The notes under the pieces are model-generated. The model did no database searches and was not told the origin of the DNA. It worked only from the letters and a program-made list of their open reading frames with translations. From a virus: 51,561 nucleotides of DNA. How positions within the stretch are numbered: the first letter of the stretch is position 1; the number at the start of each line of letters is the position of its first letter. Positions 16,446-25,683 of the stretch are shown piece by piece. The position numbers were made by a program, and so were the translations under genes. The stretch is from positions 1-51,561 of the IMG/VR virus record IMGVR_UViG_3300037245_001095, one strand, 5' to 3'.

Positions 16446-19400
16446 AGTTTGACCTGCCCATTTCTATAGTATTTCGCTGAATTAGTTGCAACTATTTTAC
16501 CATCAAGATATGTATTATTAACAATATGAATGACACCACCATCACTTCCATTTGTGAGTTCATTTGCAACATTTTTCTGGCCTGCCTTATTCAAGATTAT
16601 TTCACCAGCATCTGCAAGAACACTTGTCGCGTCACCTTTATAAGATGAACCTGGAATTACGCCACCGTCTCTAAATTTAGGTGGTTTAGGTTTTGATGCA
16701 CCAATTGCGAAAAGTTGTGCTGCAGCTAAACCAGTCATTACTAAACCACCTATAAAACCACCAGTTGCATAACCTTCTAATATTGCAAGTGCTGACTTAG
16801 TTATTGCTGCCAGACCATCAGCTGCCCATGATACTAAATCTGCTTTATACTGTAATTTAGCAATCTTCTCATTTGCATCATCAGTTGCAGCAATACGTAA
16901 CGCATCATATTGTTCTTGTATTGTTAAACGATCAAGTTCATTTTGAATCAATAATGCTTTCTGCGCGTCACCGGCTCTAAGAGCATCAAGAAATTGACGT
17001 TCAAGTTTTTCACGTTCGGTTTCTTCCGCGACCCCGGCTGCTTCAATTGCAGCATCTTCAAGAGTTTGTATATCTGCAAGTGCTTGAGTTAATTGCTCTT
17101 CTTCAACTGATATTAGATTACCTATAACAGCTTGAATAAGACTATCAAAAGCATCAATAAAATCTAATACAACATCTGTAATTTCTTCAAAGTTATTTTT
17201 AAAAGCTTCTAATCTTGCATTATCAGCAAGTATGTCATAAAGCTCATTTACTTTAACAATAGCTTCTTCATTACCTTCAACACTTTCCAAAGCTCTTTCA
17301 CGTTCAATTTCAATAAGTTCTAATTCAGATAAAGCTAACTTATCAATCTTATCTTGATATAACGCGATTTGTTCAGTACGTTCATCAAGGGCTGTTTGTT
17401 TAATACCTTCTGCTAAAGCATCAAAATAATTATCTATAGCTATTGTAGCTGATTCATTACCTTCAACAAGGATTAATGCTTTCTGTCTTTCAATTTCATT
17501 TAACCCAAGTTCAGTTGCAGCTAAATCTCTGAGTTTATCAATATATTCCTGAGTTGTAGTAGTTGCATCTTCAACTGGTTTAATATAATCACCAAATAAT
17601 TCAATGAACTTTGTAAAACCACCACCAGCAATTGTAAAACCTTCTGCAAGTAATTTATTTGCTGCATTTAATACAGCTGTTGATTGTTCTCTTTCAAGAT
17701 CAAACTTTTGTCCATTTGCTGCATACAAAATTTCTTTCTGTATGAGTTCAGCTAAAATAATGTCTAACTCTTCTTGTATTGCAAGTCGTTTTTCTAAATC
17801 TGTTGGTTCATCATCGTCTCTCACAGCACCAAATTCTACTTGATATTCTTTCCAAAGTCGAATAAGCTCTTGAATCTCTACCTCTTCTGCCTTTAATCCT
17901 TGTTCAACAAGAGCAGTCTGAGCTTTTAGAAAAGCACCTGATAAATCAGCATTACGATCATATTCATCACCAAGTAATTTCTGAAACTCTACAGATCTTT
18001 TAAATGCAGTTTCTAATGTCTTATATACTTCTGCAACATTTGCTTCTGTCTCTAATTCTGTGTTAGCTTCCTCTTTTGCTTTATCAATAAGAAATTGTCT
18101 TAAGGCTGCCTGTTCAGCTAAAGCATCACGTACTGATAAATTTAGGGCCTCTATTCTTTTACCTTCTGCAATTTCTTCTTCAAGTAATCCAAGACGTTCG
18201 CCTGCTTGCTCAACAAATAATTCATTTGTTTTACCAACAGCAATAGCCTGTTCTAATGTTACATCATTTACATCAGCAATATCTTGTAATGCTTTACGTA
18301 ATTTTTGAACAGTATCAAGACCTTCGCCAAAACCAGAACTTATCATACTAAGCTGTTTACTTACATCATTAGCCTTATTTAAAAATTCCTTCATATTATC
18401 TACAGCTATACCAGTATCAACTGCTATAGCACCAAAGTCGTCTTTTAAACGTTCCATACGCGCATTCTTTAATGCACCAATAGCAGCAATAATACCAACA
18501 ACACCAACAATCACACCACCAATTACTGCGGCTACTAAACCAAAACTTACTATAATAGGTGATAATAATATACCTATACCAATTAAGACTTTCTGCATTG
18601 CAAAAAGAGCTACAGTTAAACCAATAGTTACTGCAGCTACAACACCGATTGCAGTACCAACTGCTAAAAGACCAGAAGGTAATTTATTAACAAACTTAAC
18701 AATAGCAGTACCAGTGTCAACAAGACTCCTTAATGTTGGTTCAAACTCTTTAGCTATACTTATCTGTAATGCCTCTTCTGCATTTTTAAATTTATCAAAT
18801 GAACCCTGAAGTGTATCCATCTGAATTGCCATAGCCTCAAAAGCTCTATTAGTTCCAGTAACAGCTTCAGTCATTTCAATAATACCACCTTTGGCGGTAC
18901 TGGCTGATGATACAAGAGCAGCTAATTGAACACCTGATACTTTACCAAAAATGGCTGCAGCATTTGTTGCATCAACACCTTTATCACGTAATGTATCAAA
19001 AATATCAGCTAATGAATTAACTGTTGGATTTACTTCATTAAAAGTTATACCAAGTTTTGATAATTTTCTATTTACAACACTTGTTGAATCAGCAAGATTG
19101 ATTAAGATGGTCCTCAATCCACGACCGGCTTTCTCACCACTAAAACCTTTATTATAGAGTAATTGTAATGCACCAGTTGTTTCTTCAACTGTTAAACCAA
19201 GGCCTGCAGCAATAGGACCTAAGTATTCAAATGACTTAGTAAGTTTATTCATAGTTGCAAGAGAGTTAGTAATTGCGGCAGTGAATACATTTGCAATGCG
19301 TACTGATTCTTCTGATTGTAAATTATATTGTTTCAATACAGTTACAACAGTTTCTGTTGTTCTTGCTAAATCAGAACCAGTTGCTATGGCTAGAGCATTA

Positions 19401-19837
19401 ACACCATCTAAAGCTGCAATTGATTCAGCAGCACTAAGACCTGCAGATGCTAAAAAGTATAATGCATTTGCTGCAGCACTTGCTGTTGATCTCGTAGTTG
19501 CACCAACTCTACGTGCAGCTGCTTCCATGTCATTTAATTCTTCTGTGCTAGCACGGGCTACAGATTGTGTATTTGCTAATGACTGTTGAAACTTTGCAAA
19601 TACACCAATCATGTCAGTGAAGCCTTTAATAACGGCTCGAGAGGCTTTTAAAGCTACAGCAGTAATAATTGCAAAGGCTGCAGTATAAGATAGTTCAACT
19701 GTTTGAGCATTCTTCTTACTTTGAGTCGCAACACTCTTACCAAAATTATTCATTTTGCTTTTAGTGGCGTCGAGTTGTGAATGAAGCTTTTGAAAATCGA
19801 GTTCTATCTCTGCTCTAACTTTACCAACGTCTGGCAT
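16442..19837 (-). CDS. Tape measure protein (TP901-type)
   Basis: At 1131 residues it is the largest gene. The N-terminal part (about 60-330) has the TP901 tape-measure pattern, with ARRVGATTRSTASAAANAL and KAGRGLRTILINL. The middle has strong hydrophobic segments (about 385-465) and long coiled coils follow. The C-terminus is a small hydrophobic/Gly domain (FRDGGVIPGSSYKG). Tape measures set tail length and help DNA entry; at roughly 1.5 angstrom per residue the tail would be about 170 nm. GGGGAA precedes the ATG, which overlaps the upstream stop. Confidence 0.92.
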   Translation of the reverse strand: MPDVGKVRAEIELDFQKLHSQLDATKSKMNNFGKSVATQSKKNAQTVELSYTAAFAIITAVALKASRAVIKGFTDMIGVFAKFQQSLANTQSVARASTEELNDMEAAARRVGATTRSTASAAANALYFLASAGLSAAESIAALDGVNALAIATGSDLARTTETVVTVLKQYNLQSEESVRIANVFTAAITNSLATMNKLTKSFEYLGPIAAGLGLTVEETTGALQLLYNKGFSGEKAGRGLRTILINLADSTSVVNRKLSKLGITFNEVNPTVNSLADIFDTLRDKGVDATNAAAIFGKVSGVQLAALVSSASTAKGGIIEMTEAVTGTNRAFEAMAIQMDTLQGSFDKFKNAEEALQISIAKEFEPTLRSLVDTGTAIVKFVNKLPSGLLAVGTAIGVVAAVTIGLTVALFAMQKVLIGIGILLSPIIVSFGLVAAVIGGVIVGVVGIIAAIGALKNARMERLKDDFGAIAVDTGIAVDNMKEFLNKANDVSKQLSMISSGFGEGLDTVQKLRKALQDIADVNDVTLEQAIAVGKTNELFVEQAGERLGLLEEEIAEGKRIEALNLSVRDALAEQAALRQFLIDKAKEEANTELETEANVAEVYKTLETAFKRSVEFQKLLGDEYDRNADLSGAFLKAQTALVEQGLKAEEVEIQELIRLWKEYQVEFGAVRDDDEPTDLEKRLAIQEELDIILAELIQKEILYAANGQKFDLEREQSTAVLNAANKLLAEGFTIAGGGFTKFIELFGDYIKPVEDATTTTQEYIDKLRDLAATELGLNEIERQKALILVEGNESATIAIDNYFDALAEGIKQTALDERTEQIALYQDKIDKLALSELELIEIERERALESVEGNEEAIVKVNELYDILADNARLEAFKNNFEEITDVVLDFIDAFDSLIQAVIGNLISVEEEQLTQALADIQTLEDAAIEAAGVAEETEREKLERQFLDALRAGDAQKALLIQNELDRLTIQEQYDALRIAATDDANEKIAKLQYKADLVSWAADGLAAITKSALAILEGYATGGFIGGLVMTGLAAAQLFAIGASKPKPPKFRDGGVIPGSSYKGDATSVLADAGEIILNKAGQKNVANELTNGSDGGVIHIVNNTYLDGKIVATNSAKYYRNGQVKL

Positions 19838-20547
19838 TATTTCCCCTTACCACGTATCCATTTCATACCATTCTTTTCAGTTTTCTGCATCTCACGATAT
19901 TCACTAACTATAGTTAATGCTGTTACATCAATATCAACATTCTGTTTTTCTGTAAAAGTTCCCTGCAAAAACTCAGAAGGTCTTTTATTATATCGCTCAG
20001 CTAAGAATCCTACTTTTAAAAGTATATCTTTTGTTAATTTATTAATATCAGTTGCCTGCTGTTGTAATAAAATAGCTACAATATAACTTGTAAAATCTTC
20101 TGGTATTAAAAATGCTAATGCTAATTCATACCTTTCAAGTTGTTCTGTATATCTCTGTTTCTCAACCTCACTTACTAATTTTGGAATTAACTCTTTTATA
20201 TGTTCAATTATTTTCTTTGTATCATTATAAAAATCTTTTGCCATTAGCTCTTGTTCAAAAAATTCAAATGTTGGATGTACAAGAGCTAAACGTAAAAGAT
20301 TTTCATGTATGTTCTTTGTTGCCACCATATCTTCTATTGTAATATCTTTAATAGCTTCACCAGCTATAGCTGTGATTTCATTAAAATCACCGCATGATGT
20401 TACTGCAACACTATCTAATATTCTAATTGTTACTGGTATCTCAGCACCATTCCATGGTGCAACAACTACTACCTCTGTATTTACTGCAATAAACTGCTTA
20501 TAATCTTCTTCAGTCAGTAACTCAATTCTTGGTTTTAATTTCATCAT
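19837..20547 (-). CDS. Putative tail assembly chaperone
   Basis: 236 residues, largely helical, directly upstream of the tape measure and downstream of the major tail protein, which is where tail assembly chaperones lie. No programmed-frameshift second product is obvious. The start (ATGATG at 20547) has no recognisable Shine-Dalgarno site and lies just after a 9-bp hairpin, so expression may be low or controlled. No other function is suggested by motifs. Confidence 0.5.
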   Translation of the reverse strand: MMKLKPRIELLTEEDYKQFIAVNTEVVVVAPWNGAEIPVTIRILDSVAVTSCGDFNEITAIAGEAIKDITIEDMVATKNIHENLLRLALVHPTFEFFEQELMAKDFYNDTKKIIEHIKELIPKLVSEVEKQRYTEQLERYELALAFLIPEDFTSYIVAILLQQQATDINKLTKDILLKVGFLAERYNKRPSEFLQGTFTEKQNVDIDVTALTIVSEYREMQKTEKNGMKWIRGKGK

Positions 20548-20555
20548 ATTTAATA

Positions 20556-20580
20556 AGCAGGGAGTTATTAGCTCCCTGCT
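20556..20580 (-). terminator. Hairpin between major tail gene and chaperone gene
   Basis: AGCAGGGAG (20556-20564) pairs perfectly with CTCCCTGCT (20572-20580), loop of 7. On the minus strand it follows the major tail stop by 8 bases and is followed by TATTAAATATG. Probably a partial terminator or RNA-stabilising hairpin that lets the tail-tube gene be expressed above the genes after it. Confidence 0.7.
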
Positions 20581-20587
20581 ATTTCCT

Positions 20588-21562
20588 TTAGCCTACAGTA
20601 ATACCAAGTGCATCAAATTGTGGCAATGTTAACGAATCTTCTGTATAACCTGTCACTTTAACTCCACCTTCAGTTATTTCACGAACACGAAGATTATAAA
20701 GATATGTGGCCCATGTCTTAACATCATCTGTTAAGTCACCTTCAATACCATTACAGTTATTAAGATTCAATCTCTTATAACCAGTCATGTTATTTCTCAG
20801 GTTAGAACCCTTACCATATTTTGCTTCATAAATTTCACCAGCGAAACCCGGTAAGTAAACCTGTGAACTATTAGGCGGTGTATAACGATTTTGAATATCA
20901 GTTAATGACTGATCATTTGTACCACCCTGAATAAGTTCTTTCAACTCCCAGAGTTCATCTGTGAGTGCCAATGCAGGATTAAGACCTTTCATTAAAGCTG
21001 CAACTGTCATTGTGATAGTACCACCATCACCTGACTCAACTTCAATTTCTTCAAAATCTTTAATCTCTTTTGGTAGACCAATAGCTCCCTGATTATTAAA
21101 ACAATCAATGAAGTGTGTTCCAAAACCAACGGCGTTTCCTGTGTAAGCACCGAGTTGTATTACTACAACAATATCTTCAACAAGACTCGGACCAAACTCA
21201 AGATAGGTTGCTGTATCTGCTGTTTCAACAATCAAAAGTCTACCAGTCTCTGAATCTTCAGAAGCTGTAAACACAACAGAAAAAGTAGCATCAAGATTAA
21301 GTCCAGTTACAATTTCTGCTACAGTTGCGGCAGCTGGAACTGCAATTGTCATTGCTGTAAAGTCTACAATAATCTCAATAAATACTCCCTGAGCATTAAG
21401 ACGATATGACATTGTTGCTGCAGATGTTAATGCCGATACATCAATTGTGCCAAGAAAACCTATCTGGCGATCTATAGCTGGATAAGTTCCATCAGGATTA
21501 AGTCTTCTCCAACGAGAACCTTCGACTGAAAAAGATGTTTTGCGGTCAAATGTGTAACCCAT
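20588..21562 (-). CDS. Major tail tube protein
   Basis: 324 residues beginning MGYTFDRKTSFSVEGSRW after GAGGGGG. Beta-rich, with a repeated Ala/Thr/Val composition and an acidic middle (EEIEVESGDGGTITMTV). Position (after the small connector genes, before chaperone and tape measure), size and the strong ribosome site and terminator fit the abundant tail tube subunit. No Ig-like addition is obvious. Confidence 0.7.
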   Translation of the reverse strand: MGYTFDRKTSFSVEGSRWRRLNPDGTYPAIDRQIGFLGTIDVSALTSAATMSYRLNAQGVFIEIIVDFTAMTIAVPAAATVAEIVTGLNLDATFSVVFTASEDSETGRLLIVETADTATYLEFGPSLVEDIVVVIQLGAYTGNAVGFGTHFIDCFNNQGAIGLPKEIKDFEEIEVESGDGGTITMTVAALMKGLNPALALTDELWELKELIQGGTNDQSLTDIQNRYTPPNSSQVYLPGFAGEIYEAKYGKGSNLRNNMTGYKRLNLNNCNGIEGDLTDDVKTWATYLYNLRVREITEGGVKVTGYTEDSLTLPQFDALGITVG

Positions 21563-21744
21563 TATTTTTCCCCCTCATTATTTTCGTCCAGCTGATCTAC
21601 CTTAGGTTTTGCTTTACGCTTGCCATCTTTTTCAATCACTGGCTCTATATCTCCAAATGCTGGAAATAATTTTGTATTAAACTTAATTGACGAATCAGAT
21701 TCTGCCAATAAGTTACCATTTTTCATATAATATTTATACTTCAT
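21562..21744 (-). CDS. Small charged protein before major tail gene
   Basis: 60 residues with a hydrophilic, Lys/Asp/Glu-rich C-terminus. It begins at 21744 after AAGGAGGGG and its stop overlaps the major tail start. Function unknown; it could be an assembly factor. Confidence 0.6.
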   Translation of the reverse strand: MKYKYYMKNGNLLAESDSSIKFNTKLFPAFGDIEPVIEKDGKRKAKPKVDQLDENNEGEK

Positions 21745-22175
21745 TATAGGCCCCTCCTTGGCACAAAGATTCTTCTATATTTACTAATGCTACCATCATC
21801 ATTACCACCAGTGATACTTCTATCATCATTAGGTTCTGACATGATACTTAAATATGCAGTCACAAAGGTTTGAAAAGTGTAACCTTCATTGTCAGTAAGC
21901 CGTTTTCGATTTAACAATAATGGCAACTCATTTTCAATATAAGTATTCAATTCATTGATATATCCTGTTGGCCAATGAGCCTCAACTACAAAAGGCATTA
22001 CTGTATTATCTGTTAAATAATATGCGTCTACTGCATAATCATCATAGACAACAATATATGGCTCAAGATTATCATCAGTATTTCTACCATTTAAATATGT
22101 CTGATAATTTCCACGAGTATATATAGTAACTATTGAACCTGTTTTTAATTGGTCCATAATTGCTTTTAATATCAT
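21744..22175 (-). CDS. Tail terminator / completion protein candidate
   Basis: 143 residues. MILKAIMDQLKTGSIVTIYTRG and a later NELNTYIENELPLLL resemble minor tail completion proteins, small alpha/beta proteins encoded immediately upstream of the tail tube gene. It overlaps both neighbours by 1-4 bases. Assignment is by position and size. Confidence 0.5.
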   Translation of the reverse strand: MILKAIMDQLKTGSIVTIYTRGNYQTYLNGRNTDDNLEPYIVVYDDYAVDAYYLTDNTVMPFVVEAHWPTGYINELNTYIENELPLLLNRKRLTDNEGYTFQTFVTAYLSIMSEPNDDRSITGGNDDGSISKYRRIFVPRRGL

Positions 22176-22555
22176 GTAGTATCTCCATATAGACGTTTCA
22201 AGTCAGCTTCAATCATTGGTAAAAATCTATCAACCATTGCTGGGAAAGATGCGAACCTTCCGCCATAATCTTCTTCTAAATTTTTAGCATACCAAGTATC
22301 ATTTGCAAATGTGATACCCATTCTTGCTCCTGGTACTTGCCAAGCCTTTGCAAAAAAGCCTCGTACAGCTTCAAATGTATGATTCGTCCAAAACATACCT
22401 TTTGTTTCAGCAGAAGCACTTCCCTGTACTTGTATAAACCATTTCATAGCTTCTGCGGCATAATGTGCAAAAATATTATATGACTCTCGTTCATATTCAT
22501 CAAATGTTTTTGAAATACGTGTTACGACTGCAGCCATGCCTACTAACTTAAACAT
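22172..22555 (-). CDS. HK97 gp10-like neck/head-tail joining protein candidate
   Basis: 127 residues, helical N-terminus with DEYERESYNIFAHYAAEAMKW, then aromatic/Gly-rich segments. Size and location among connector genes resemble HK97 gp10-type proteins. No catalytic motif. Coupled to the neighbours by short overlaps. Confidence 0.5.
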   Translation of the reverse strand: MFKLVGMAAVVTRISKTFDEYERESYNIFAHYAAEAMKWFIQVQGSASAETKGMFWTNHTFEAVRGFFAKAWQVPGARMGITFANDTWYAKNLEEDYGGRFASFPAMVDRFLPMIEADLKRLYGDTT

Positions 22556-22743
22556 TATCCACCTAACTCTAATTGAATAAGAATATTTGAAGCAATACCT
22601 AATGCTTCTCTTTTTGGTATAAATAATGTATGTGCATGCATTGAACAGTCATTAGATAATACAACAGCAATCTTATCATTATCTTTGCCATCTTCAATAA
22701 CAACAGGTTCATCATCATCAATCATAATCAGTTCTTCAGCCAT
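22555..22743 (-). CDS. Small acidic protein in connector region
   Basis: 62 residues, acidic N-terminus (MIDDDEPVVIEDGKDND) and hydrophobic C-terminus. Overlaps the upstream gene by 8 bases and abuts the next. Unknown function. Confidence 0.55.
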   Translation of the reverse strand: MAEELIMIDDDEPVVIEDGKDNDKIAVVLSNDCSMHAHTLFIPKREALGIASNILIQLELGG

Positions 22744-23143
22744 TGTAGTCTCCTATGTCTCTACTAGTAATTTGTTCAAGATCACATAATCTATATGTTA
22801 TTTCACCAAATATTCTTCTTTTTTCTGGTAATTTGGTTTTCCATTTTTCATCATTATATTGAAAAGTAATACCTTTCTTTAACCAGGTGGCATCCCATTG
22901 AACTAATAAATAATATACATCTTGATAATCATAAGGTGTTCTTGAACCAGTTACAATTGGGTCTGGTAACCTTCTACGACATACGCGACCTATACCCAAT
23001 ATTGTAGGAACTGCAGTCTGATCAATGTCAGGTACTTGAATACCATAACCATTATCTTTAGTTGGTCTTACTGGCGATGTTATAGTGATTTGATTCTCAC
23101 TAATATATTGTATCATAGTCTCGCGTATGATCAAATAACTCAT
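22736..23143 (-). CDS. Head completion / connector protein
   Basis: 135 residues, beta-rich with a central basic GRVCRRRLPDP. Located between capsid and tail genes; a head-closure or stopper role is likely by position. It overlaps its neighbours by 4-8 bases. Family not recognised. Confidence 0.5.
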   Translation of the reverse strand: MSYLIIRETMIQYISENQITITSPVRPTKDNGYGIQVPDIDQTAVPTILGIGRVCRRRLPDPIVTGSRTPYDYQDVYYLLVQWDATWLKKGITFQYNDEKWKTKLPEKRRIFGEITYRLCDLEQITSRDIGDYNG

Positions 23144-23496
23144 CTTCCAAAAGCCTCTTCTACACCACCTACTGTAGCTTTACTTACTCTTATGGCACAG
23201 GAACCTTGACCTTTAATGTCATCACATCTTTGTGTATAAAGATTGGCAGCTCTCTGACAAGCTAATTGCATAGTTCCTGGTTCACTATATACAAACTTCT
23301 CTGCACCAGTATCAATCTTCAAAGTGCCCTTCATTGCTAAACCAGCTTTACCTAATAGCTCGTTCCATAATGCAGCTGCAGCACACTCAGCATATTGATA
23401 CTCGTCTAAATAATCTTGGAGCAATGTTTGATCACCAGCAGCCTGATAATATGGCTCCATAAATCTGGTTAATTGTTCTAATGAGTCAAATGCCAT
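23140..23496 (-). CDS. Head-tail adaptor candidate
   Basis: 118 residues, mainly helical, with MEPYYQAAGDQTLLQDYLDEY near the N-terminal end. It is the first gene after the major capsid gene, where adaptor (gp6/gp15-type) proteins are found. AGGAG precedes ATG. Assigned by order and helical character. Confidence 0.5.
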   Translation of the reverse strand: MAFDSLEQLTRFMEPYYQAAGDQTLLQDYLDEYQYAECAAAALWNELLGKAGLAMKGTLKIDTGAEKFVYSEPGTMQLACQRAANLYTQRCDDIKGQGSCAIRVSKATVGGVEEAFGR

Positions 23497-23519
23497 GCTA
23501 CTTGCTCCTATTCTAAGAA

Positions 23520-23550
23520 GGTGATGCCCGTGGAATATTCAGGCACCACC
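23520..23550 (-). terminator. Hairpin after major capsid gene
   Basis: As minus-strand RNA, GGUGGUGCC and GGCAUCACC form a 9-bp stem with one G-U pair and a 13-base loop, in the 79-base gap after the capsid gene. No long T run follows, so it may be an RNA-stabilising hairpin or weak terminator. Confidence 0.5.
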
Positions 23551-23575
23551 AAAAATGACAATGGTTAAGCTAATC

Positions 23576-24790
23576 TTACCATGCGGAAAGTGTAGCTTTC
23601 TGGACGAAATTGGCAAGGCCAATATCATTATACATAGCTTCTGAAAAATACCATGCACGTTCTTCACGAGCCAGAGTTTTGACATCTGGAGTTTTATCAA
23701 TTTCCATAACAAGATTTCGCTTGATAGGAATTTTGAAATACCGGTTCGGTTTAATCAGATGGATAAAACCATTGGTTGCACCACCATAAGTGATGGTTTC
23801 GTTTGGCATATCAATAACTTCACCATCATATGCAATCAACCGAGTAATCTGACTCAGCGGACTGTATTTTTCAGGTGTTGAATTACCAAGACCACTCATC
23901 ACGTGTGCAATATGTCGGATATCTTGTGACGTACCAACACATACAAGGCCCTCAGCAACAATCTTTCGTTTGGTGATAGGATCAATTCTTTCACCTAAAC
24001 CATCAATTGTATCCATCAGAGTATTCATCAGTTTTTCCTGACGAAGTGTACCAACAGAAGAAGCTGCAGTCCATTTTGCAGTACCAACAGTACCATAATT
24101 AGCTGCAAAGATCGGAGCCATAGCAAGATCATCTTTCTTTGCTGAAAAACCAAGAGCAACACCCTCAGTCAATCTTGAAAGATCATAAGTACCATCAAAG
24201 AGAGCTGCAAGAAGAGTCCATACAAACCCAGCTGCGTATATCTTCATTGGTATTGTGTCATACTGACCACCGAGATTCTGGCCTAATCTTACTGACTGAC
24301 CTTCGCCGTTGTTTTCTTCAAACACTACGCCATAAGGAAAGAGTTCAGAAGGTCGAACATCTTTAGTTGCATTCGGCATCTGTAGTTCGCTATAAATGAA
24401 CTGCCGAACGGTTGGATTTGCTGCTTTTCTGATGGTAAGATCAAGTCTTATCGCATCAAATAAATCAGACCAATTATCATTCAGTGTGTTCCCTGTTGAG
24501 AAAACACCCTTTCTAATTCTATCATTGATAGAACCACGTTTGCCAAAAACATAATCAAGACCACTCTCATACTTACCTGAGAGAACAATTGATCGCATCT
24601 TGCCGAGACGTGTTGCACCATTGATTGCACTTACCATGCTATCATCTAATGGTATACCCATCTTTGGAATATTTGCACCAAATGCTGATTCAACAACATC
24701 AACAGGATTTCTGACAACGACTTTTTTACCATCGAGCATTTTCTCTTCAAACTGAAGTTTCAGGATTGCTCTGGATACCATTAAGTCCAT
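23576..24790 (-). CDS. Major capsid protein
   Basis: 404 residues starting MDLMVSRAILKLQFEEK after AATAGGAGGG. It follows the protease-scaffold and decoration genes and precedes the connector genes, the usual capsid position. The mixed alpha/beta composition, length and hairpin after the stop fit the most abundant virion protein. The N-terminal about 60 residues could be removed by the protease. HK97 fold is expected but cannot be proved by eye. Confidence 0.75.
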   Translation of the reverse strand: MDLMVSRAILKLQFEEKMLDGKKVVVRNPVDVVESAFGANIPKMGIPLDDSMVSAINGATRLGKMRSIVLSGKYESGLDYVFGKRGSINDRIRKGVFSTGNTLNDNWSDLFDAIRLDLTIRKAANPTVRQFIYSELQMPNATKDVRPSELFPYGVVFEENNGEGQSVRLGQNLGGQYDTIPMKIYAAGFVWTLLAALFDGTYDLSRLTEGVALGFSAKKDDLAMAPIFAANYGTVGTAKWTAASSVGTLRQEKLMNTLMDTIDGLGERIDPITKRKIVAEGLVCVGTSQDIRHIAHVMSGLGNSTPEKYSPLSQITRLIAYDGEVIDMPNETITYGGATNGFIHLIKPNRYFKIPIKRNLVMEIDKTPDVKTLAREERAWYFSEAMYNDIGLANFVQKATLSAW

Positions 24791-24804
24791 CTAATACCCT
24801 CCTA

Positions 24805-25206
24805 TTAGGTTACTACTAAGCCAGTAGCGTTTAGATTCTGTTTATAAGGTCGAAACCCTACAGACACACCATTGTTGACAACAGTACAAGTGCCAACTGC
24901 AACATTACCAGAAGCACCTGTTACTTCCAGTACTTTATTTACTGTATGGAAATATACAGGGTCACCAAGAACAAAGGTATCACCAGTATCAATCTGATTG
25001 GTGTTTATTTCCCTCTCAGAATCGAGATTGATGAGGCCTACTGCACCATTTGCGATGCCATCGAAAGTTCGTACTTCACCAAACATTGCTGCGATCAGGA
25101 CGAGCTCAAGATGTTCTACATCATAACCGAGATCATTAGTTACCTCGATCTGCTTTAAACTCATATAACTTTCTTCAAAGTTATAATTAGGTTTAGCTTC
25201 AGTCAT
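24805..25206 (-). CDS. Capsid decoration / stabilising protein candidate
   Basis: 133 residues, beta-rich, with DTFVLGDPVYFHTVNKVLEVT and a C-terminal VGTCTVVNNGVSVGF. This resembles small DUF2190-type decoration proteins encoded between scaffold and capsid genes. The ribosome site is GGAGGG. Structural role by context. Confidence 0.6.
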   Translation of the reverse strand: MTEAKPNYNFEESYMSLKQIEVTNDLGYDVEHLELVLIAAMFGEVRTFDGIANGAVGLINLDSEREINTNQIDTGDTFVLGDPVYFHTVNKVLEVTGASGNVAVGTCTVVNNGVSVGFRPYKQNLNATGLVVT

Positions 25207-25209
25207 CTG

Positions 25210-25683
25210 TTAACCCTCCATTGTAGTTGATTCAGTTTCGGAATTAATTTCCTGTTCAGAACCACTTGGCACGAAATTCATCGCACCGGCAACTTTGCCC
25301 TGAATTGACTTGAACACTTTCATGCCAGCAACTCTTTCGACTTCAGCATCAATAGCTTCAGTATTACCTTCTTTTAATACGAAAAGAGGTGTTGCAATTT
25401 CAATAAGCACGTCTGTTTCAAACTTGCCTTTAATTGCACTTTCTTTTAATACAATAAATGCATCCTCTTTATCCTTGACAGTTCCGGCAACAAATTCTGT
25501 TATGTTACCAACTGTACTTTCTGCGTCATTAAGCCGCTTGAGTGCAACTTTCTGCTTTGAAGTCATCACGTCGATACCCAGTCCGCTGGCTACTTCTGAA
25601 AGCGCCAAACGCCCGGAATCAATCAGATTTTTCAAAGTAAGCATTTGTTCTGCACTTGTGGCTACTAATGTTTTTTCACCCAT
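25210..25683 (-). CDS. Nested in-frame scaffold protein (internal start)
   Basis: In the same frame as the protease-scaffold gene, ATG at 25683 (MGEKTLVATSAEQML) is preceded by AAGGGAGAAGAGCAG, a strong ribosome site 8 bases from the ATG. The product would be 157 residues and would match the scaffold domain alone, as with lambda Nu3 within C. The site falls after a flexible acidic linker (ENDKKGEEQ), a natural domain boundary. Confidence 0.6.
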   Translation of the reverse strand: MGEKTLVATSAEQMLTLKNLIDSGRLALSEVASGLGIDVMTSKQKVALKRLNDAESTVGNITEFVAGTVKDKEDAFIVLKESAIKGKFETDVLIEIATPLFVLKEGNTEAIDAEVERVAGMKVFKSIQGKVAGAMNFVPSGSEQEINSETESTTMEG

